Assembly: GCA_023437715.1 (NCBI GenBank)
Contig: JAEZFK010000036.1
Span: forward strand, 1-64,000
DNA from: Bacillota bacterium
GTDB lineage: Bacteria; Bacillota; Clostridia; Lachnospirales; Lachnospiraceae
Length of the DNA: 64,000 bases
Direction of reading: 5' to 3'
Each line of letters starts with the position of its first letter. The first letter of the stretch is position 1. Shown here piece after piece: positions 8,136 to 16,447 of the stretch. The notes beneath the pieces were generated by a model. That model made no database searches. It saw only the letters and a program-made list of their open reading frames with translations, and was not told the origin of the DNA. Made by a program: the position numbers and the translations under genes.

Positions 8136-9896
8136 TCAATAAATACGAACTTCAAAAATTGCGGCTTCCCTGCTGCCGTAGGTGGAAATGGCCCTGATGC
8201 GGACGGCATCTCCTTCTGTTCCGTCAAGGAAAAGCCTCTGAAGCCGCTGGCCCTGGGAGTGTGCTCCAATATGCTCCACAACCTTTCCTTCCCGCAGGAT
8301 ATCCACTTCATATTCCTTTAACAGCTCCGGCGGCGGCCCGGACTTCTGTCTGGACAGCACGGTTTCATTTATGGACGGGGTGATTTCCCGGCTTAAATTG
8401 GAATCCAGGGTCAGGCGTATTTCCCGGATAAGGGTCTTCCCTGATAAGGTAAGGAGAAGAGACGGACTGTCCTCTATGGGCGCGCGCCAGCAGTTTGACT
8501 CTCCCTCCTCCCCTCTTGCCACACCGTTTACCGCCTTTTCCGGTTCACATCCCGGGATATGGTGAGTGGCCGACACCGACGCCTGCCTGCCGTAATCAGC
8601 GGGATCCCGGTTAACAGCAAAGGGGATATAGCAGTCATCCTTTAAAAGCTCCTGCTGAAGCTCTCCCACACAGCCGAGAAGCTCTCTGGGAGAAAGCGCC
8701 TTCTTTACCGCCATGGAAGCTGCCGTACCCACAGCCTGCCCCACAACCCCGCAGGTTCCCATAACCCTTGTGGAAGAAAATGCCACATGGGAACAGCTGA
8801 TGGCCCTGCCTCCTAAAAACAGGTTCCGGATGTTTCTTGAATACAGGCAGCGGTAGGGAATGGAGTATATGCCGTTTACTTTATTCCAGACCGTGGGAAC
8901 CTCATCCTCATTTAAAAAGCTCTCTACTGTATGGATATCCATGGGCCAGCCCCCATAGGCTACGGCATCCTCAAAGGGAGTATTCTCCAGACAGTCCTTT
9001 TCTGTCAGCACATAATCGCCTATGAGCCGGCGGCTTTCCCTTTTTCCGGGAAGAAAGCCCACCCATTCCAGCTCCATCTGCCCGGCTCCGTGTTCTCCGC
9101 CGTTTTTAATGTGGTCCCAGACCCCGAATACGGCCTTTAACAGCTCATCCCGAAGCTCTTCTCCATGGGAAATCACATCCCGTTCCCCGCCTCCAAGCTC
9201 AATCCACCAGTAACCGGAGGTGACGTCGCTGTGGTCCCGCAGCCTGAGCTGCTCCTCCGTATAGGTATTGGCCCAGAAAGGCTTTATAAAGGGTACCTCA
9301 TGGCCCATGTCCCTGGCCTTAAACATCAGGGAATTTCCCATGGTATAGGGGTCCTCCTCTTCCGGGGCCAGAGACTCTCCATACCGGGAGCTGCTCTCTC
9401 TTCCGATCCGGTACTCCGCTCCTGCCTTGGCCCCCAGCACGCCGTCTCCTGTGGCATCTAAAAACAGGTCTCCGGAAATCCGGAAGGTTTTTTCCGTTGT
9501 CAGCTGAATGGCCCGTACCGCATCAATTCTGTCACCGTCACATAAAACCTCTGTCATATGGGTGTTTAAATAAAGGGTGAGATTTTCCTGGTAATGTACC
9601 TTTTCCCATAGAACAGAATCAAAAATGGGATACACCATCTCCGGGTTTCTCCGTTTGTTTTCCAGAAGTATTTCTTCTAAAATTCCGGTTTCCCGGGCGT
9701 TGGGAACCGACATGTGATGGTCCGCCCCGCAGATATGCATCCTGATTTCAGAGCTGGCATTGCCGCCCAAAACCGGCCGGTCATGAATCAGGGCTGTTTT
9801 CACTCCTCTTCTGGCTGCGGCAATGGCCCCGCAGACGCCGGACATACCGCCTCCCACCACAACAAAGTCATAATGATATTTCTGGCACTCAGTCAT
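8136..9896 (-). CDS. FAD-dependent oxidoreductase with C-terminal discoidin-like domain
   Basis: 586-aa flavoprotein of the FAD_oxidored type (PF12831-like). The N-terminal dinucleotide-binding loop GGGMSGVCGAIAAARRG and the following VLGGNASSEIR are visible, with a second FAD motif DATGDGVLGAKAGAEYRIG near residue 150-170. After about residue 440 the protein changes into a beta-rich discoidin/F5-8C-like segment (EKAVNGVARG, LIREIRLTLDSNLS), a fold that often binds carbohydrate. There is no signal peptide, so it should act in the cytoplasm. It follows a second flavoprotein of the same family by 46 bp in an ABC sugar-uptake operon. The reaction is unknown; oxidation of an imported sugar or glycoside is the best guess. 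Confidence 0.8.
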   Translation of the reverse strand: MTECQKYHYDFVVVGGGMSGVCGAIAAARRGVKTALIHDRPVLGGNASSEIRMHICGADHHMSVPNARETGILEEILLENKRRNPEMVYPIFDSVLWEKVHYQENLTLYLNTHMTEVLCDGDRIDAVRAIQLTTEKTFRISGDLFLDATGDGVLGAKAGAEYRIGRESSSRYGESLAPEEEDPYTMGNSLMFKARDMGHEVPFIKPFWANTYTEEQLRLRDHSDVTSGYWWIELGGGERDVISHGEELRDELLKAVFGVWDHIKNGGEHGAGQMELEWVGFLPGKRESRRLIGDYVLTEKDCLENTPFEDAVAYGGWPMDIHTVESFLNEDEVPTVWNKVNGIYSIPYRCLYSRNIRNLFLGGRAISCSHVAFSSTRVMGTCGVVGQAVGTAASMAVKKALSPRELLGCVGELQQELLKDDCYIPFAVNRDPADYGRQASVSATHHIPGCEPEKAVNGVARGEEGESNCWRAPIEDSPSLLLTLSGKTLIREIRLTLDSNLSREITPSINETVLSRQKSGPPPELLKEYEVDILREGKVVEHIGAHSQGQRLQRLFLDGTEGDAVRIRAISTYGSREAAIFEVRIY

Positions 9897-9942
9897 CCTT
9901 TCTCCTCCTCTCTTCTGCCTGCAACTTTTGGGCAGAAAGCCT

Positions 9943-11226
9943 TTAGGGCCTCACTCCAAGCTCCATCAGACGGTTCTGGACTTTTTTCACTTCAAGTGCT
10001 CTTGGCACCGCTCCGGAAGCGGCGCACATGGCTGCGGCAATGCCCACCGCCTGGCCCATATTGGCACAGATGGGCATGACGCGGTAATTGGAATGGGCCA
10101 TGTGGGTCCCTGAAATATCTCTTCCCGCCAGATACAGGTTATCAATTTCCAAAGGCACGAAACAGCCGTAGGGAATGGTATACCCCTTGATCTGTGGGAA
10201 ATGCTTTTGACAGCCGGTTTCATCCAGGCCATTGCCGGTCAGATTGTGCACATCAAAATTAAAGCTGGCCTTTGCCACCACCCAGTTGTCAAATACCCGG
10301 GACTCCAGAATATCCTGCTCTGTAATGGACTCTTCTCCCTTAAAATGCCTGGTTTCCCTGATTCCTACCAGAGAGGCGGAGCTGATGATATAGCAGTTTT
10401 CAAAGCCTGGAACATATCTTCTGAGAAAGGCCGTGATCTCATTCATCTGTTCCCTGCATACCACGGTTGCCTTTGTAAGATCCTCGGCCCTTGTGCCGTC
10501 CACTCCGGTGCAGTTTGTCATGTTGCAGGTGACAACTCCGGGAAGGGTGGTCCTGTACAGGAGCACATGCCCTGCCGGGCCCGGTAAATGTTTCTTTCCT
10601 AACTCCTGCAAATCCCCGTCAGGCAGGGCAAAGCTTTCCTCAAAGCCGCCTGGGAAAACTCCTCTCTCCTCATCCACGCCTGCAACCTTAAACATGATGG
10701 TCGCCGGCTGCATGAGCCCGTCGCCTTCTCTTCCCTTAAAATAAGGGGCTCCGGCCTTTGCCGCTATGTCTCCGTCTCCTGTGGCGTCAATGACGATCTT
10801 GGCAAGAACCGCCTCCCGGCCAGATTTGCTCTCCAGAATCACTCCCCGGATCACATTTCCCTCCATAATGGCATCGCTTGCAAAGGAATACAGCCTGAGG
10901 TTCACTCCCGCCTCCATAAGCATGCGTAGAAAAACCGTTTTTAACCGCTCCGGATTGATGATCTGCCGTCCTTCTCCCGTAAGCTCTGAGGAACGGTTTA
11001 AAATTTCTTCGTAAAATCCGCCTTCCGTATTTCCGGTCCAGTGGCTCATGAGCCCTGCCGTAGCAATTCCGCCTGCATCTCCCGTCTGTTCCGCCAGCAT
11101 GGTCACGGCGCCCTCTCTTGCCGCAGCAACCGCCGCTCCGATTCCTGCCGGCCCTGCGCCCAGCACCAGCACATCCACCTCCTGGATTACGGCTATTTCT
11201 CGCTCATTTTCTGTTATATATTTCAT
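9943..11226 (-). CDS. FAD-dependent oxidoreductase (FAD_oxidored family)
   Basis: 427-aa flavoprotein. The Rossmann loop is VLGAGPAGIGAAVAAAREG near the N terminus, then the second FAD motif DATGDGDIAAKAGAPYFKG (about residues 150-165) and the C-terminal FAD-binding LAGRDISGTHMAHSNYRVMP. Same family as its downstream neighbour but without the discoidin-like tail, so the two may be paralogues acting in sequence or a heteromer. It lies 10 bp after the MalG-type permease gene, in the transporter operon. No dedicated electron-transfer partner gene is nearby. The substrate is unknown. Confidence 0.8.
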   Translation of the reverse strand: MKYITENEREIAVIQEVDVLVLGAGPAGIGAAVAAAREGAVTMLAEQTGDAGGIATAGLMSHWTGNTEGGFYEEILNRSSELTGEGRQIINPERLKTVFLRMLMEAGVNLRLYSFASDAIMEGNVIRGVILESKSGREAVLAKIVIDATGDGDIAAKAGAPYFKGREGDGLMQPATIMFKVAGVDEERGVFPGGFEESFALPDGDLQELGKKHLPGPAGHVLLYRTTLPGVVTCNMTNCTGVDGTRAEDLTKATVVCREQMNEITAFLRRYVPGFENCYIISSASLVGIRETRHFKGEESITEQDILESRVFDNWVVAKASFNFDVHNLTGNGLDETGCQKHFPQIKGYTIPYGCFVPLEIDNLYLAGRDISGTHMAHSNYRVMPICANMGQAVGIAAAMCAASGAVPRALEVKKVQNRLMELGVRP

Positions 11227-11236
11227 CGTTTCAACC

Positions 11237-12088
11237 TTATCCTTTCACCGCGCCGGCCACCAGGCCCTTGACAAGAAACTTCTGCCCCAGCAGAAATACG
11301 AGGAAAGCCGGAATCAGGGCAGAGGCTGCCGCCGCCATGACCAGATTGTATTCCGTCACGCTTTCTTCGATAAAATTCGTAAGGGCAATAGGAATTGTAT
11401 ACAATCTCCAATCGCTTAAAAATACCAGAGGCTCCAGATAGCTGTTCCAGTTCCAGAGGAACACCACCATTGCCAGAGACGCCATATTTGGCTTGGCAAT
11501 TGGCACCATGATCCTTGCCCATATGAGAAACTCGTGGGCTCCATCCACCCTTGCCGACTCCCGCAGTTCTTCGGGGATCTGCATGAAATACTGGCGCATG
11601 AGAAATGTGCCTGTAATGGTAATAAGTCCCGGCAGGATCAGGGTCAAGTGAGTTCCGGTCAGTCCCATTTTATTGAACATGACAAACTTGGGGATCAAAG
11701 TCACCTGGCTGGGGATCATCATGGTAGCCAGATAGATCAAAAACAGAATGTTCCGTCCCCTGAACTTTATTTTGGCAAAGGCATAGCCTGCCAGTGTGCT
11801 GGTAAGCACCGATCCCGTCAGATTTATGAAAGCAATCTTTAAGGAGTTCCAGTATGCCAGGCCAAAATGGTAATCCCTTGCTGCCAGCCCTCCCACATTC
11901 CACACCTTTTTGTAGTTATCGGGATAAAAGTATTTCGGTATCCATTCAATCGGCAGCTTCATGACATCCAGGGGAAGCTTCATTGACGCCGAGAGCATCC
12001 ATAAAAACGGGGTGATCATGGAAACAGCCAGAGCACCTATGACCACGGTAAACAGGACCCTGAAAATGATCCGTTGATGATTCTTCAT
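11237..12088 (-). CDS. Carbohydrate ABC transporter permease (MalG type)
   Basis: 283-aa inner-membrane permease with six predicted helices. The conserved cytoplasmic EAA loop that docks the ATPase is visible (ELRESARVDGAHEFLIWARIMVPIAKP), as is the family ending GQKFLVKGLVAGAVKG. AAGGAGGTAG precedes the start, 13 bp after the partner permease. No ATPase gene occurs in the operon; clostridial CUT1 importers usually share a distant MsmK-like ATPase. Confidence 0.92.
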   Translation of the reverse strand: MKNHQRIIFRVLFTVVIGALAVSMITPFLWMLSASMKLPLDVMKLPIEWIPKYFYPDNYKKVWNVGGLAARDYHFGLAYWNSLKIAFINLTGSVLTSTLAGYAFAKIKFRGRNILFLIYLATMMIPSQVTLIPKFVMFNKMGLTGTHLTLILPGLITITGTFLMRQYFMQIPEELRESARVDGAHEFLIWARIMVPIAKPNMASLAMVVFLWNWNSYLEPLVFLSDWRLYTIPIALTNFIEESVTEYNLVMAAAASALIPAFLVFLLGQKFLVKGLVAGAVKG

Positions 12089-12101
12089 TTTATCTACCTC
12101 C

Positions 12102-12998
12102 TTAGTAGCTGACCCACTTCTTTTGTCCTGCCCACTGGAACATGGTTATGCCAAAGAGAATCAAAAACAATATCCACGACATGGCGGAGGCATACCCCAT
12201 CTTGTAAAAGGTAAAGGCGGAAGTGTAAATATAGTAAACCAGCACATTAGTCGCTGTTCCGGGGCCGCCTCTTGTCATAATCTGTATGGGCGCAAACACC
12301 TGGAATGAGGTGATAAAGGTGGTAATGACCAGGAAAAAGGTGGTAGGCGACAAAAACGGGATTGTAAGCTTAAAAAACTTCTGAACCTCACCCGCTCCGT
12401 CAATGTCCGCGGCCTCGTAAACGTCCTGAGGAAGCCCCTGAAGCGCCGACGTATAGATCATGTTGGCATATCCCACTCCTGACCATACGGTCATTAGCAT
12501 CAGAGCCGGCAGGGCCCATGTAGTATCTCCAAGCCACTGGGGCGGATTCTTCACTCCAAAGAACTTCACCATCTGGGTAAAGGGCCCCCAGGGAGAATAC
12601 ATCATCACCCACACAATGGCCACCGCCACAATGTTGGATATGTAGGGCATAAAAAGCGCCAGCCTCATGGGAAGTCTGGCAACGCAGTATTTATCGATGA
12701 TGACCGCCAGCACCAGAGCCAGGAAAACTGTCACCGGCACCACTCCCACCGCAAAAATTATGGTGTTAATCAGGGAACTGGTAAACCATTCATCCTGCCA
12801 CATTTCAATAAAATTTTCAAAACCGATAAAGCTCCAGTTGCCGATCCCCTTAGTATAATCCCAATCCGTAAAGCTGATGATCAGGGAAAAGATCATGGGA
12901 AACAAGGTGAAAAGGCATACACCAATGATGTTGGGCAGGATAAACGCATAGCCTGTCAAATCTATTTTTAACTGTTTGCTAAGCCTGATTTTCTTCAT
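12102..12998 (-). CDS. Sugar ABC transporter permease (MalF/UgpA type)
   Basis: 298-aa permease, partner of the MalG-type protein. It has an N-terminal helix YAFILPNIIGVCLFTLFPMIFS, about six membrane spans and the EAA loop LPQDVYEAADIDGAGEVQKF with the following TIPFL. It forms a heterodimeric channel with the downstream permease and receives substrate from the binding protein encoded upstream. A stable hairpin lies between it and the binding-protein gene. Confidence 0.92.
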   Translation of the reverse strand: MKKIRLSKQLKIDLTGYAFILPNIIGVCLFTLFPMIFSLIISFTDWDYTKGIGNWSFIGFENFIEMWQDEWFTSSLINTIIFAVGVVPVTVFLALVLAVIIDKYCVARLPMRLALFMPYISNIVAVAIVWVMMYSPWGPFTQMVKFFGVKNPPQWLGDTTWALPALMLMTVWSGVGYANMIYTSALQGLPQDVYEAADIDGAGEVQKFFKLTIPFLSPTTFFLVITTFITSFQVFAPIQIMTRGGPGTATNVLVYYIYTSAFTFYKMGYASAMSWILFLILFGITMFQWAGQKKWVSY

Positions 12999-13076
12999 GA
13001 GCAGCGGTTCCCTCCTTTCTTCTTTTTTTGCTCACCCGAGCGGAGAATCCCGCAAGCGGAATCCTTTCTTACTGTC

Positions 13077-13104
13077 CCGGGGCTTCCCCCAAAGGAAGCC
13101 CCGG
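13077..13104 (-). other. Intercistronic stem-loop between binding protein and permease genes
   Basis: An 11-bp perfect GC-rich stem (CCGGGGCTTCC at 13077-13087 with its complement at 13094-13104) has a 6-nt loop and no U-tract. It is placed right after the binding-protein stop. Such hairpins typically protect the upstream mRNA and give more binding protein than permease; that role is inferred. Confidence 0.65.
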
Positions 13105-13119
13105 AAATTGTCTCTCTGA

Positions 13120-14535
13120 TTATTTCTGCAATAGTTCATCCGCTCTGGCTTTGGCCTTTTTCATGCCTTCCTCCACGGTCTGCTTTCCGATAAAGATTCC
13201 TTCCAGCTCTTCGACTGCGATTTTCTTTACCTCTGCAATATGGTTGGTAATGGAAGGAACTGCATAATTGTCGGCAGGTGTTATGAGTATTTTCTGGGTG
13301 GTATCTGTATCCAGGTAATCCTCGGCGCCCATGACAAAGGCTTCTGTTACTTCCATGGCATTATAGGTATTGGAAGCAGGCACCCGGCCGCCTTCCACTA
13401 CAGGAAGCATTCCCTCAGTGGCATACCATTTTGCAAATTCCCATGCAGCATCAATGTTCTGGGACTTTGGATTAATGCACAGATGATCTCCATATCCGCC
13501 CTGGGTGTAATTTCTCTGGCCTTTTTCCACTACTGGATAGGGAGCGAAAGCCGTCTTAAAGTCATGAGGATAGCTGGCCTGGTCCTTAATACTTCTTACC
13601 ATCCAGGGGCCTACGGTCATGGCAGATTTTCCTGTCAGGAACATGCTTTCCTGAGACAGCTTCTGGGTTACGGAATCCGTATGGGTGGGAGCTGTCTTAT
13701 CCACATTCATCATGTTATTGATCAGCTCAACAGATTTTAACACTACAGGATCGTCAAAGCTGGATTCCTTATCACTTTTATACATAGGATCTCCGCCGTT
13801 GGTCTGGGCCGCCAGATAGGAAAAGAGATAAGTCAGATCCTGCTGGGAATTCCAGAACATGCCGTAAACCTTATCCTGGCCTTCTCCATGAGTGAGCTTT
13901 TTGGCGATTTCCCGGAATTCATCATAGGTCCAGTCCGTGGGGACCTCAATCCCGGCCGCTTCAAACATGTCTTCATTTAACACGATTCCATACTGGTCCA
14001 GCTTTGTGGGAATGGAATAAGGCTTTCCGTTAATGTAATACGCTTCTGCCAGGTTTCCGAAATATTTTGTCAGCTGAAAATCATCCCGGGCAATCAGCTC
14101 TGAAAGATCCAGCGCCATGTTTCCCTCCGCCCGCTTTGCCAAAGCGTCGGTGGTGTAGGTCATATAAAGGTCCACCCCGTCTCCAGACAGAAGGTTTGTT
14201 TCCAGCTTTAAATTTCCCGTATCATCGTTTACAAACCGCTCATACTCTACCTGGATTCCCTTGTCCTTGTACAGCTGGTTGAAGTTATCGCAAACCGCCT
14301 GAGGCCCGGCTTCCGCAGGAACGCCTCCCCACATCCGTAAAACAACGGGTTCCCCGTTTGCTGTTTTGGGCGCCTCTGTTTTAGATTCCTCTGCCTTAGC
14401 CGCCTCCGTTTTTGCCGTCTCCGCCGCCGGCGAAGCCCCCTGCTCCGCTTTCTGGCCGCTCTGGCAGCCGGCCATCATGGACATTGCCATCAAAGAAGCC
14501 ATACCAAGTGCCCCTAACTTTTTCCACTTTCTCAT
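13120..14535 (-). CDS. Extracellular sugar-binding lipoprotein of ABC transporter
   Basis: 471-aa CUT1-type solute-binding protein. The signal peptide MRKWKKLGALGMASLMAMS ends in a lipobox MMAGC, giving a lipid-anchored protein. A low-complexity Ala/Glu/Lys linker follows, then the binding domain (VLRMWGGVPAE; FMTGKSAMTVGPW-like block). It delivers an unidentified oligosaccharide to the two downstream permeases. I start at 14535, where GGAGGAAGG precedes the ATG; a frame extension to 14661 would run through the leader stem-loop. Its own promoter and a long structured leader separate it from the YesM/YesN genes, which probably activate it. Confidence 0.9.
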   Translation of the reverse strand: MRKWKKLGALGMASLMAMSMMAGCQSGQKAEQGASPAAETAKTEAAKAEESKTEAPKTANGEPVVLRMWGGVPAEAGPQAVCDNFNQLYKDKGIQVEYERFVNDDTGNLKLETNLLSGDGVDLYMTYTTDALAKRAEGNMALDLSELIARDDFQLTKYFGNLAEAYYINGKPYSIPTKLDQYGIVLNEDMFEAAGIEVPTDWTYDEFREIAKKLTHGEGQDKVYGMFWNSQQDLTYLFSYLAAQTNGGDPMYKSDKESSFDDPVVLKSVELINNMMNVDKTAPTHTDSVTQKLSQESMFLTGKSAMTVGPWMVRSIKDQASYPHDFKTAFAPYPVVEKGQRNYTQGGYGDHLCINPKSQNIDAAWEFAKWYATEGMLPVVEGGRVPASNTYNAMEVTEAFVMGAEDYLDTDTTQKILITPADNYAVPSITNHIAEVKKIAVEELEGIFIGKQTVEEGMKKAKARADELLQK

Positions 14536-14563
14536 TGTACCTTCCTCCAATAATTTTGATTTT

Positions 14564-14671
14564 AGTTCAGACGTGCAGAAACATATGGGCAATTTGCACG
14601 TGTGAGCTCGCTCACTAAGAGCAAATCGCTTATATGTTTCTATAGGGCGGACGCCCTGCACACCTGAACCT
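14564..14671 (-). repeat. Large structured leader element, copy 1 of a dispersed repeat
   Basis: The strand folds back on itself: GTTCAG.CGTGCAG pairs with CTGCAC..CTGAAC at the outer ends, AGAAACATAT (14577-14586) with ATATGTTTCT (14632-14641), GCAAATT-type arms inside, and a GTGAGC/GCTCAC tip. A side hairpin GGGCG-GA-CGCCC lies at 14645-14656. The core TTTCTATAGGGCGGA.CGCCC recurs at 52491-52542. Because the other copy has a different orientation to its gene, it looks like a dispersed palindromic repeat rather than a gene-specific riboswitch. Confidence 0.65.
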
Positions 14672-14685
14672 GAACTGCTGTCTAT

Positions 14686-14691
14686 ACTATA
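14686..14691 (-). promoter_or_regulatory. -10 box of the binding-protein operon
   Basis: TATAGT on the minus strand, immediately after the YesN terminator. No good -35 lies 16-18 bp upstream, as expected for a promoter needing an activator such as the AraC-type YesN. Transcription from here would give a leader of about 144 nt containing the large stem-loop. Confidence 0.5.
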
Positions 14692-14692
14692 G

Positions 14693-14728
14693 CAAAAACG
14701 GCAGGCAAGAGATATCCCTCTGCCTGCT
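14693..14728 (-). terminator. Terminator of the YesM/YesN genes
   Basis: GCAGGCA (14721-14727 complement) pairs with TGCCTGC across a 13-nt loop and is followed on the minus strand by CGTTTTT. It separates the two-component genes from the transporter operon. Confidence 0.65.
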
Positions 14729-14809
14729 GTCTTTCTTCCACTTTTTTCAATTTCCTGCTTCTGCGGCTTTCCTTTTTTGCCGGCACTTTAAAATCCTGCT
14801 GATTTTCTT

Positions 14810-16447
14810 TCATATTCTGCTATTTTCCTCTGCCTTTTTCAGATGTGCCTGGCGGTATTCCAGAGGAGACTGTCCCATGCTCTTTTTAAACTGGGTGCTG
14901 AAATAATTGGGATTAAAGATTCCAACCTCGTCTGCAATCTCATTTACTTTCAAATCGCTGCTTTCCAGTAAGTACCTGGCGTGCTCCATCCTCACCCGGT
15001 ACACATATTCCACAAAGCTGACTCCTTCCTCCTTTTTAAATACATGGGAAAAGTAGCTGCCGCTCATGTTCACCATGGTCGCAATGTCTGCAACCTGCAG
15101 CTCTTCCTTCATATGATTCCGGACAAAGCTCTTTGCCTCGGCAACCTCTTTTCTCAATATCCTGCCGCTGTTTGACTCATACTCCTTTTTATACTGCTCC
15201 ACCAGCTCCAATACGGACTGCCTGATTTTTTCCAGATATGTATAATCACTGATGGAAGCTTCCATGTTTATTCCGTTTTTATCCAGGAATAAGTCGATAT
15301 CAGCTCTGCTGCGGGCAAAGGAGGCAGCCAGGGCCCCGTAGGCCTTTCTCAGCAGATACCGGATTTCCTCCGGTTCCCAGTGGTTCTTCTCTTTTAAGAA
15401 GTCAAAAAGTTCTTCCAGAAATTTTCTGATCCCATAAAAATCATGGTCCGCCGCCAGCCGCTCTAAGACAGAGCTGTGAAATTCGGGCGGCAGGACAGTG
15501 CTTTCCCTGGCAGCCCCCTCATATGGATGAAGCTTTCCCGGCTCTGAAAAAAAGCGCATTTTCAGGGTGTCCCGGTTCTGTATAATGGCATCCTTTACCC
15601 CTTTGATTCCCGTAAATTCCCCGCTCAGTGCCCCGCTCACCTCCAGGCCGTAATACTGTCTGGCGCAATTGGCAAAGATACCGAACTCCTTTTCCATTGA
15701 AGTAAAAAAGGCCTTATGGTCCTGATTTTCCTCCCGGTTTACCGCTACGGCAAAATCGTATTCCCCATATTGGAACACCTCCGCCCGGTGATGACGCCCT
15801 AACAGCTCACTGAGGATATTTTCCATGGTAAAGATCAGAAGCTCCAGATCCATAAAATCCCCTTTTTTTCTCACCACCTTAAAATCATCAATGGTAATGG
15901 AAAGAATGCAGAAGGGATAATCAAAGTTTACGGCAAGGGGCAGCTTTGTCAGCTCCTCAAGATTTTTACTCAGAAAGGTTTCTGAGTTTAAAATCCTTTT
16001 AAACAGTCCCTTTTTTATGACATCCAGATTTCTTTCCGTCAGTCCGGAGGTTTCCTGGGACGTCTCCGTCCCTTTGCCGGCAGAAACGGCCTCATCCATG
16101 ATTTTTAACAGCTCCTCCGGCTTTACCGTCAGTTTAAAAACGTAATCAAAGGCCCCCATTTTCATGGCGCTTCTTACGTTGTCAAAATCATTGTAGCTGC
16201 TTAAGACAATAAACTGGATGTGGGGATATTTTTCCCTGCACTCCGCAATCAGTTCAAAGCCATCCACCGGGCTCATCTTTAAATCCGTGAGGACGATATC
16301 CGGCTGGTACTGCCTGATCTTCTGAAGCGCCTCTTCCCCGTCCGACGCATCGCAGACGATCCGGTATCCGTAGTTTTCCCATTTGATCAATGACTGGATT
16401 CCCAGGCGCACCAGGACCTCATCATCCACAATCATTACCTTTTTCAT
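14810..16447 (-). CDS. YesN-type response regulator (receiver plus AraC DNA-binding domain)
   Basis: 545-aa response regulator. The receiver domain is at residues 1-120: acidic pocket DDE near residue 8 and phospho-acceptor Asp in DIVLTDLKMSP (about residue 55). A long poorly conserved middle follows, then a C-terminal AraC/XylS double helix-turn-helix (VADIATMVNMSGSYFSHVFKKEEG and VNEIADEVGIFNPNYFSTQFKKSMGQSP). The start codon lies inside the end of the YesM gene (26-nt overlap), so the two are translationally coupled. It most likely activates the downstream sugar ABC operon. Confidence 0.93.
   Translation of the reverse strand: MKKVMIVDDEVLVRLGIQSLIKWENYGYRIVCDASDGEEALQKIRQYQPDIVLTDLKMSPVDGFELIAECREKYPHIQFIVLSSYNDFDNVRSAMKMGAFDYVFKLTVKPEELLKIMDEAVSAGKGTETSQETSGLTERNLDVIKKGLFKRILNSETFLSKNLEELTKLPLAVNFDYPFCILSITIDDFKVVRKKGDFMDLELLIFTMENILSELLGRHHRAEVFQYGEYDFAVAVNREENQDHKAFFTSMEKEFGIFANCARQYYGLEVSGALSGEFTGIKGVKDAIIQNRDTLKMRFFSEPGKLHPYEGAARESTVLPPEFHSSVLERLAADHDFYGIRKFLEELFDFLKEKNHWEPEEIRYLLRKAYGALAASFARSRADIDLFLDKNGINMEASISDYTYLEKIRQSVLELVEQYKKEYESNSGRILRKEVAEAKSFVRNHMKEELQVADIATMVNMSGSYFSHVFKKEEGVSFVEYVYRVRMEHARYLLESSDLKVNEIADEVGIFNPNYFSTQFKKSMGQSPLEYRQAHLKKAEENSRI

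Noticed and set aside
14564..14671. Metabolite riboswitch in the leader of the binding-protein gene
   Set aside because: It fits no riboswitch class I know, and a related copy lies in a different orientation to its gene, so a dispersed repeat is a better reading.
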